From the NCBI RefSeq assembly GCF_003076515.1, contig NZ_CP022390.1, positions 248,001-312,000 on the forward strand: a DNA stretch of 64,000 bases, given 5' to 3'. The notes under the pieces were generated by a model. The model worked only from the letters and a program-made list of their open reading frames with translations. It did not search any database and was not told where the DNA came from. Position 1 is the stretch's first letter. Every line of letters starts with the position of its first letter. Source of the DNA: Alcaligenes aquatilis (GTDB lineage Bacteria > Pseudomonadota > Gammaproteobacteria > Burkholderiales > Burkholderiaceae_B). Position numbers and translations under genes: made by a program. Shown in pieces: positions 54,467-64,000 of this stretch.

Positions 54467-54924
54467 GTGAAAATTCGCTGTGAGCCATCTCTTTTGCATG
54501 AAATATTCAGGTTAAAAACTTGCCAAGCCGAAAATCATCGTGCTATAGTTCTTTTCTCGCTGCAGCACGCACAGGGTTTTCCCGGAAGCGCCGCAGAGAG
54601 CAGTTAGACAAGTTTCACCGCCTTGGCCAAGAGGCCCGCACCGAAGCTTGAATGACTGGTCAGGTAACTGACACGGTGTAAAATCCGGAGCTTGACAAAT
54701 CAGAAAATTCTGTGTTAAAGTTCTAGGTTCTGCTCCAGAGAACGCAACGTTAAGTTTTTAGCTGTTTTGAAAGTTGAAACGGTTTTGAAAATTTACCCTT
54801 GTTTGTGAAGTTGAATGGTTGGCCTGACGGTTGATTGTTCACCAGGTAGGACGGAACGAAAGTTCTGGTTTAAGCGGGACGAGTTAGACAGTTTAAAACT
54901 TTCTAGCTTCTTCAAAAAAAACGC

Positions 54925-54953
54925 TTGACACGCTGCCTGATCTGCTTCATAAT
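54925..54953 (+). promoter_or_regulatory. Strong rRNA promoter
   Basis: A consensus TTGACA (54925-54930) is separated by 17 bases from CATAAT (54948-54953), with an A/T-rich upstream element (FIS/UP-like). It is the best promoter match upstream of 16S. Confidence 0.7.
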
Positions 54954-55044
54954 CTCGTTTCTCTGCTGCTAACACAGCAAGGCACGAAGCGCTAAACGCG
55001 ACGAGCCAGCCGGGTTAGTCAGTAGAACGACAGGTAACTGTCAC

Positions 55045-55060
55045 TGCTCTTTAACAATTA
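55045..55060 (+). promoter_or_regulatory. boxA antitermination site in the 16S leader
   Basis: TGCTCTTTAACAATTA is the betaproteobacterial rRNA boxA bound by the Nus complex. The same 16 bases recur in the 16S-23S spacer at 57169-57184. Confidence 0.8.
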
Positions 55061-55230
55061 ACAGCCGATAAGTGTGGGCGCTTGGAATGAGCGAGTCGAA
55101 CCCTTCGGGGATCGCCACAAGTTTGTATCAAGTGCTCACAAACGAAAGATGAAGAATTACCTTGTGTAACTCTGAATTTTTCTTTGAGACACAATCGGTC
55201 TCGTCGCAAGACGGGACAACCACAGAGATT

Positions 55231-56770
<1,540 letters not shown>

Positions 56771-56861
56771 AGAGCGAATGGCTCGCAAAGCGAAAGCGTC
56801 CACACTTATTGGCTGTTAGTTAATGTCATGACCATTGAAGGTATCGCCCACTGGTGATAGA

Positions 56862-56939
56862 TGGGTCAGTAGCTCAGTCGGTTAGAGCACCGTCTTGATA
56901 AGGCGGGGGTCGTTGGTTCGATTCCAACTTGACCCACCA
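56862..56939 (+). tRNA. tRNA-Ile (GAT)
   Basis: A complete cloverleaf with acceptor stem TGGGTCA/TGACCCA, anticodon GAT at 56897-56899, GGTTCGATTCC T-arm and encoded CCA. It lies in the 16S-23S spacer, its standard place. Confidence 0.96.
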
Positions 56940-56950
56940 ACGATTACCTC

Positions 56951-57026
56951 GGGGGATTAGCTCAGCTGGGAGAGCACCTGCTTTGCAAGCAGGGGGTCGT
57001 CGGTTCGATCCCGTCATCCTCCACCA
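56951..57026 (+). tRNA. tRNA-Ala (TGC)
   Basis: A complete cloverleaf with acceptor stem GGGGGAT/ATCCTCC (one G-U pair), anticodon TGC at 56984-56986 and encoded CCA. It follows tRNA-Ile by 11 bases in the spacer. Confidence 0.96.
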
Positions 57027-57402
57027 CCGCTTTTGTGGTTGGTGTTGATACAGCAAGGTTCATGACAGAGTATAGGGCACAGGACAACAACGGTTGGCCT
57101 GGCGTTAGATTCAACGAAGAGTGTTCTTTTACAAGAATACTGCTCGTTGGGTTATACAACCCACGAATTGCTCTTTAACAATTAGGAAGAAGCACAACGA
57201 AGGTGTGTTGTCTAATAAACGCAAAGCGATTAGTCGCCTTGTGATGACAATACACGGGTTGTGATTGCAACAGAACAAATTATGTTCAACGAAAGTTCTC
57301 AAAAATATAGACGTTGTTCAGTCCTCGGATTGAATAACAGCTAAGGATTGATGAACGGCAACAACGTATACTCATATTCCTATAACAGCACCAAGCGTTA
57401 TA
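57027..57402 (+). other. 16S-23S spacer, part between tRNA-Ala and 23S
   Basis: This 376-bp non-coding stretch carries a second boxA (57169-57184) and the left arm of the 23S processing stem (TTATAGGATCAAG, 57398-57410), which pairs with 60280-60292. No protein gene is expected. Confidence 0.8.
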
Positions 57403-60288
<2,886 letters not shown>

Positions 60289-60467
60289 ATAACCCTTGAG
60301 GTTGTAGTGAGTTAAGTTGTTGACCACAGAACGTAATATTGAAGTGCAGCGCAACCCGCGCTCGACACCTTCGTAACCGCTGCTAGCTGATCCGTACTGA
60401 TCGCTGGCAGTGTGCTTCTTCCAATTGGCTGGGACGTCCCTGTAAAGACGGCCTGGCAACCAGTTAC

Positions 60468-60581
60468 GCTTGACGACCATAGCAAGGTGGTCCCACACCT
60501 TCCCATCCCGAACAGGATTGTGAAACGCCTTTGCGCCGATGATAGTGGACGGACGTCTGTGAAAGTAGGTCATCGTCAAGC
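60468..60581 (+). rRNA. rrf: 5S ribosomal RNA
   Basis: The terminal stem GCTTGACGA/TCGTCAAGC closes a 114-base molecule containing CCATCCCGAACAGGA and GTGAAACGCC, hallmarks of bacterial 5S RNA. Confidence 0.95.
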
Positions 60582-60592
60582 TCTTATTGCTC

Positions 60593-60630
60593 AAAACCCC
60601 CGCAAGTATCCCTTGCGGGGGTTTTGTTTT
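60593..60630 (+). terminator. rRNA operon terminator
   Basis: AAAACCCCCGCAAG (60593-60606) pairs perfectly with CTTGCGGGGGTTTT (60612-60625) around TATCC and is followed by more T. It lies 12 bases after 5S. Confidence 0.95.
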
Positions 60631-61639
60631 TTATGCGCGCCACACGTACACACGGCTGCCCAGCTGTGTTCTGGCGGCATAAGGACCGGATCCCTGCGAT
60701 CATCGGTCGGACGTCCCTTCCTTCCTCCTGGCCCGTTCTGGGCACCTTGTCTCCCTTCTTCTTCTGTACGGCTTACTCGTGTCTGCTTCGGCTTGCCCCT
60801 CGGGTAGCTCCGCCGCGTAGCATCCGGTGCTGCCAATACAGGCCGGAGCCTTCAGCCTCACCTTCCTTCCTCTGTTCGCTTACCCGCCGTCGCTTCCATC
60901 GTCATGGTGCTTGCCTGACTCTGGCTGCGTGGAGTGTTTGTTGTTGATAGCTCTGCCCACCTGCATCACACCATCAGCCCGTTTCGGTTACCGATCTTCC
61001 TTCCTCATGTACGGCTGTTGCCCGCCGCTTTTATTGAGCATCATGGTACTTGCCTTATTCTTTATGTGCTGAGAGCTAGTGGCTGATGGGGGCTTTAAGG
61101 CGCTTCTTTTGCTTGTATGCCGGTAGCTCTGCCACTGTCATTCGGTTAATGCCGCAAACTGTGGTAGCGAACTGTTTACCAGCAGCTTTACGTTGGGTGG
61201 TTTTTTACCTTTTTCTTTAATCCATGCCATGTAGCCAACATTTCCTGGCTTGATCATTGTGTATTTTCCCTGGGCAAGAGGACTGATTCGCAAGGCAGTT
61301 GCATACTTGTGGTGGGGAGGTAAGGGGGAGACGTAGTTCGGCATTTAATGCTCGGCTGTTTCTTGCCCAGTAAGCGGGAAAGAGTCAAATTCTGAAGCAA
61401 GCCAAGCGTTTTAGATTAATTGCATAAGCGCACTTTTCTTTACCTGAGTAGGGTATGGGTGGGTGTGCAGGTGGGCGTGTACCTCGCTTTTTGTAGCGTG
61501 CTGAGTAGTCCTTGAGTCGATAGTGAAGGGTGTTGTCATTATAAGAATCGCTTATCTTGTGAGCGGTGGGCTGATAGTAGATGAAGTGTGATTGTGGGCG
61601 CGGTATATATCCATGATCCATTATTTTTTCGTACTGATC
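60631..61639. other. Gene-poor stretch with decayed repeats downstream of the rRNA operon
   Basis: About 1 kb without a convincing gene. Diverged copies of one pyrimidine-rich unit are seen at 60861-60916 and 60995-61055, each running from CTTCCTTCCTC to CATGGTrCTTGCCT, with a weaker copy near 60715-60798. A second shared word, GrTAGCTCTGCC, recurs at 60946 and 61122. A 68-residue frame on the minus strand (61138-61344) has no recognisable features. A small palindrome ATAAG-N5-CTTAT (61541-61555) lies about 85 bp before the oxidoreductase start and could be an operator. Confidence 0.5.
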
Positions 61640-62953
61640 ATGTCTATTATTTTGCCCCGTGATGACAGCCGCTGTGGCTGGTATAAGTTGCTGACAGTTA
61701 ATCGTCCCAGTCGCCAAATTCACGGCACACAGGCGGCAGATGTGGTGATTGTGGGCGCTGGCTTTGTGGGTTTGGCAGCTGCTCGTGCCTATGCCTTGTT
61801 AAAGCCTCAGCATCGGGTTGTATTGCTGGAGGCATTGAAGGTTGGGCAAGGGGCTTCGGGTCGGAATTCAGGATTTCTGATTGATCTGCCCCATAAGCGT
61901 GACCTGGAGTTTGGTAGCCTGGAGCGCAAGAAAAAGATTTACAGACTTAATCTGGAGGCGATTGAGGACTTGCGATCGGCTGTACAGCAACATCAGATCC
62001 ACTGTGATTGGGAAGAGGCTGGAAAGTATCAGGTTGCGGTCGGGCAGCGTGGCATTTCATTTCTGAACGATTACGCCAGCTTGCTGGATGATTTTGATTA
62101 CCCTTACCAGCGTATTGAGGGGCAGTCGCTTGCCCGAGTGCTGGGCTCGACCTACTACAGCCAAGCTATCTATACAGAGCGTTCGGTGCTTGTACAGCCT
62201 GCGGCTTTAGTCAATGGGCTGGCCGAGCATTTGCCGGCAAATGTGGAGCTCTATGAAGAGCACCCTGTGCTGGAGTTCAAACAGCACAATGGTCAATATC
62301 ATATCCATACCCAAGATGCGGTGTTCCAGAGTCCCAAGGTGATTCTGGCAACGAATATCTTTACCCAGGAGTTTGGTTACTTGCGCTCTCGCATGTTGCC
62401 GACCATGACGTATGCCAGCATGACCCGAGCCCTGAGCCTGCAGGAAATGCAATTGTTTCGGGAGCAGCATTCTTGGGGGGCCACGCCTGCCGATCATGGT
62501 GGGACAACTCTGCGTTTGACTCGGGACCGACGCTTGGTGATCCGCAATAGTTACCAGTTTGTCCCCAAGTACCATGACGACCTCCAGAGCCGACGTGCCA
62601 TACGGGACAGCCATCTTCAAGGTCTGCAGGCGCGCTATCCATCACTGGAAAACTTGACGCTGGACTATACCTGGGGTGGAGCTTGCGCCTTGTCGCGTAA
62701 TTACCAGCCTTTCTTTGGCCAATTGGATAGCAATCTTTATTTTTCGGGTGTCCACCAAAGCGTGGGGGCCACTCGGGGATCTATTACCGGCAAGTTATTG
62801 GCGCAATTGGCCTTGGGTGAGCACTCCGAGAGCCTGTCGGACATGCTGGAGATCAGCCAGAAACCCGCTATCAACCCCCCTGAACCTTTCTTGAGTATCG
62901 GCGTTAACGCACGCATGGCCTTGGCCAGGCGTGCGTCTGCCAGTGAGCTATAA
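61640..62953 (+). CDS. FAD-dependent oxidoreductase (D-amino-acid oxidase-like, DAO family)
   Basis: This 437-residue flavoprotein has the N-terminal dinucleotide-binding motif VIVGAGFVGLAAARAY (about residues 36-51), then 'GASGRNSGFLIDLPHK', the DAO-family flavin segment. The C-terminal 'YFSGVHQSVGATRGSITGKL' closes the FAD site. Family members oxidise amines or amino acids such as glycine, sarcosine, gamma-glutamylputrescine or D-amino acids. The ATG at 61640 was chosen over in-frame upstream codons. A glutamate symporter gene starts 34 bases downstream, suggesting an amino-acid substrate. Confidence 0.85.
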   Translation: MSIILPRDDSRCGWYKLLTVNRPSRQIHGTQAADVVIVGAGFVGLAAARAYALLKPQHRVVLLEALKVGQGASGRNSGFLIDLPHKRDLEFGSLERKKKIYRLNLEAIEDLRSAVQQHQIHCDWEEAGKYQVAVGQRGISFLNDYASLLDDFDYPYQRIEGQSLARVLGSTYYSQAIYTERSVLVQPAALVNGLAEHLPANVELYEEHPVLEFKQHNGQYHIHTQDAVFQSPKVILATNIFTQEFGYLRSRMLPTMTYASMTRALSLQEMQLFREQHSWGATPADHGGTTLRLTRDRRLVIRNSYQFVPKYHDDLQSRRAIRDSHLQGLQARYPSLENLTLDYTWGGACALSRNYQPFFGQLDSNLYFSGVHQSVGATRGSITGKLLAQLALGEHSESLSDMLEISQKPAINPPEPFLSIGVNARMALARRASASEL

Positions 62954-62987
62954 GCTCTGCCACTAACAATAACGAGGAGCATATTGA

Positions 62988-64000
62988 ATGACTATTTGGA
63001 GTTTAACCATCGATTTTGGCATTGCCAGCGGTTTGATCCTGCTGTGCAAACTGATCCGGGCCAATGTCACCCTGGTACAAAAGCTGTTTATGCCGGTCGC
63101 CCTGATTGCTGGCTTGTTGGGCCTGGCGCTGGGACCACAGGGGGCTGATATTTTGCCGTTCTCCGGTTCGTTCAACGCTTACGGCGGGATGTTGATCGCT
63201 GTTATTTTTGCTGGCGTTGGGCTCTCTACCCGTTTTCCTGCACCGTCATTGCTGGTGTCACGATCCGGACAGTTATGGGCGTTCAATCAGATGGCAACGG
63301 CATCGCAGTGGTTGCTGGGGTTGGTGGCAGGAGCTTTGCTGTTTACCTACTTCTGGCCGGATCTATCCCCTGCCTTCGGGCTGATCATGCCTGCTGGTTT
63401 CATGGGGGGCCATGGAACTGCTGTGGCGATGGGGAACTCGTTTGCCGAGTTGGGCTGGGCAGATGCCACAACCTTGGCTTTGACCTCGGCAACGGTAGGG
63501 GTGTTTGCCGCTATTTTGATTGGCCTGGCGATTATCCGCTATGGCGCCCGCAAAGGTCTGATCAGTGGTTTGACCCCATTTGAACAAATGGAGAAGCATC
63601 ATCGCAAGGGCTTGATTGAGGCGGCAGACCGCGTCGCTATTGGCAAAGAAACGGTATCGGCTTCCTCGATTGATGCCTTGTCCTTGCATATTGCACTGAT
63701 ATTGCTGATTACCGCCGGTGCATACTATTTGAGTTCTTACCTGTCTGGTTTGAATGACTTTATTTCCGTGCCGACTTTTGCCTGCGCGTTTTTACTTGGA
63801 ACGGTCAGCCGATCCTTGCTGGATCGACTGGGCTTGCTTCAGCATTTTGACGTCAAGCTATTTAATCATGTCTCCAGTACAGCAACGGACTATCTGATCG
63901 TCTTTGGGATTGCGTCGATCAAGATTACTGTGCTGTTGAGCTATGCTGTTCCCCTGTTGGTACTGATGATCATCGGTTTGCTATTGTGCCTGTTCATGGT
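62988..64000 (+). CDS. gltS: Sodium/glutamate symporter GltS (partial, runs off the window)
   Basis: The frame starts at the ATG at 62988, seven bases or so after GAGGAG, and stays open to the end of the window (337 codons). It begins MTIWSLTIDFGIASGLILLC and shows repeated membrane helices. The GltS-type segment 'GLIMPAGFMGGHGTAVAMG' is one of the two pore motifs, and 'VPTFACAFLLGTVSR' opens the second half. E. coli GltS has 401 residues, so about 60-80 may be missing; this form could be longer. It probably shares a transcript with the oxidoreductase. Confidence 0.87.
   Translation, partial: MTIWSLTIDFGIASGLILLCKLIRANVTLVQKLFMPVALIAGLLGLALGPQGADILPFSGSFNAYGGMLIAVIFAGVGLSTRFPAPSLLVSRSGQLWAFNQMATASQWLLGLVAGALLFTYFWPDLSPAFGLIMPAGFMGGHGTAVAMGNSFAELGWADATTLALTSATVGVFAAILIGLAIIRYGARKGLISGLTPFEQMEKHHRKGLIEAADRVAIGKETVSASSIDALSLHIALILLITAGAYYLSSYLSGLNDFISVPTFACAFLLGTVSRSLLDRLGLLQHFDVKLFNHVSSTATDYLIVFGIASIKITVLLSYAVPLLVLMIIGLLLCLFM

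Larger units (their letters stand above)
54467..55230 (+). promoter_or_regulatory. rRNA operon promoter and leader region
   Basis: This gene-free 764-bp AT-rich stretch precedes 16S. Three promoter-like pairs are seen: TTGCCA/TATAGT (54520/54544), TTGACA-17-TTAAAG (54692/54715) and TTGACA-17-CATAAT (54925/54948), the last preceded by an A-rich UP-like element. The leader continues with the boxA antitermination site and the left half of the 16S processing stem (about 55061-55084), which pairs with 56794-56818. Confidence 0.65.

Noticed and set aside
60624..61072. Overlapping cysteine/proline-rich plus-strand frames after the rRNA operon
   Set aside because: Their composition comes from the pyrimidine-rich repeat units, and there is no start signal or motif.
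61138..61344. Possible 68-residue gene on the minus strand
   Set aside because: No ribosome site, no recognisable domain and location in a decayed repeat region; kept only as a note in the intergenic entry.

Overview
The window looks like chromosome of a betaproteobacterium of the Alcaligenaceae, most likely an Alcaligenes-type organism. This is inferred from gene content and synteny, not from a database search. Supporting signs are the rRNA operon layout 16S-tRNA-Ile-tRNA-Ala-23S-5S, the dacC-type carboxypeptidase/dat/ybeD/lipB/lipA block, the birA-coaX-small membrane protein block as in Bordetella relatives, a Bug-type solute-binding protein, and many TRAP and ABC uptake systems with high-GC coding sequence.

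Layout. 1-3.5 kb: the end of rmuC, a large membrane sensor with GGDEF and EAL domains (minus strand) and acylphosphatase. 3.6-9.4 kb: an RpiR-type regulator, a TAXI-type TRAP transporter (binding protein plus fused permease) and an RluA-type pseudouridine synthase. 9.5-15.2 kb (minus): asparaginase, a His/Lys/Arg-type amino-acid ABC importer and glutamate dehydrogenase, a nitrogen and amino-acid utilisation block. 15.3-17.1 kb: yggS and an orphan Bug binding protein. 17.2-26.6 kb: a Crp/Fnr regulator divergent from a seven-gene plus-strand run: acyl-CoA synthetase, LIV-type ABC importer (five subunits) and a phenylacetate-CoA-ligase-like protein. 26.7-33.3 kb: an orphan amino-acid binding protein, a small membrane protein, HMG-CoA lyase, dprA, def, fmt and an EamA exporter. 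33.4-40.5 kb (minus): LysR regulator, DUF1445 protein, DctP-DctQ-DctM TRAP transporter, DUF2848 protein and amidase, probably one catabolic unit for an unknown small amide or organic acid.

40.6-54 kb is mostly housekeeping: waaC-waaA (LPS inner core), a cold-shock protein, galU, a short membrane protein, coaX, birA, an alpha/beta hydrolase, a D,D-carboxypeptidase, dat, ybeD, lipB, an enoyl-CoA hydratase, lipA, an unknown small gene and ung. 54-54.5 kb holds AT-rich palindromes and a 14.5-unit TGTC tetranucleotide repeat at the start of a small open frame. 54.5-60.6 kb is a complete rRNA operon with promoters, boxA sites, processing stems and terminator. 60.6-61.6 kb is a gene-poor stretch with decayed repeats. 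61.6-64 kb holds a FAD-dependent oxidoreductase followed by the start of gltS, which runs off the window.

No CRISPR array, prophage, transposase or integrase was seen. The most interesting leads are the DUF1445/DUF2848/TRAP/amidase unit, the tetranucleotide-repeat frame with the palindrome cluster next to it, the synthetase-LIV transporter-ligase unit with a Crp/Fnr-type box, and the recurring hairpins placed just after solute-binding-protein genes.
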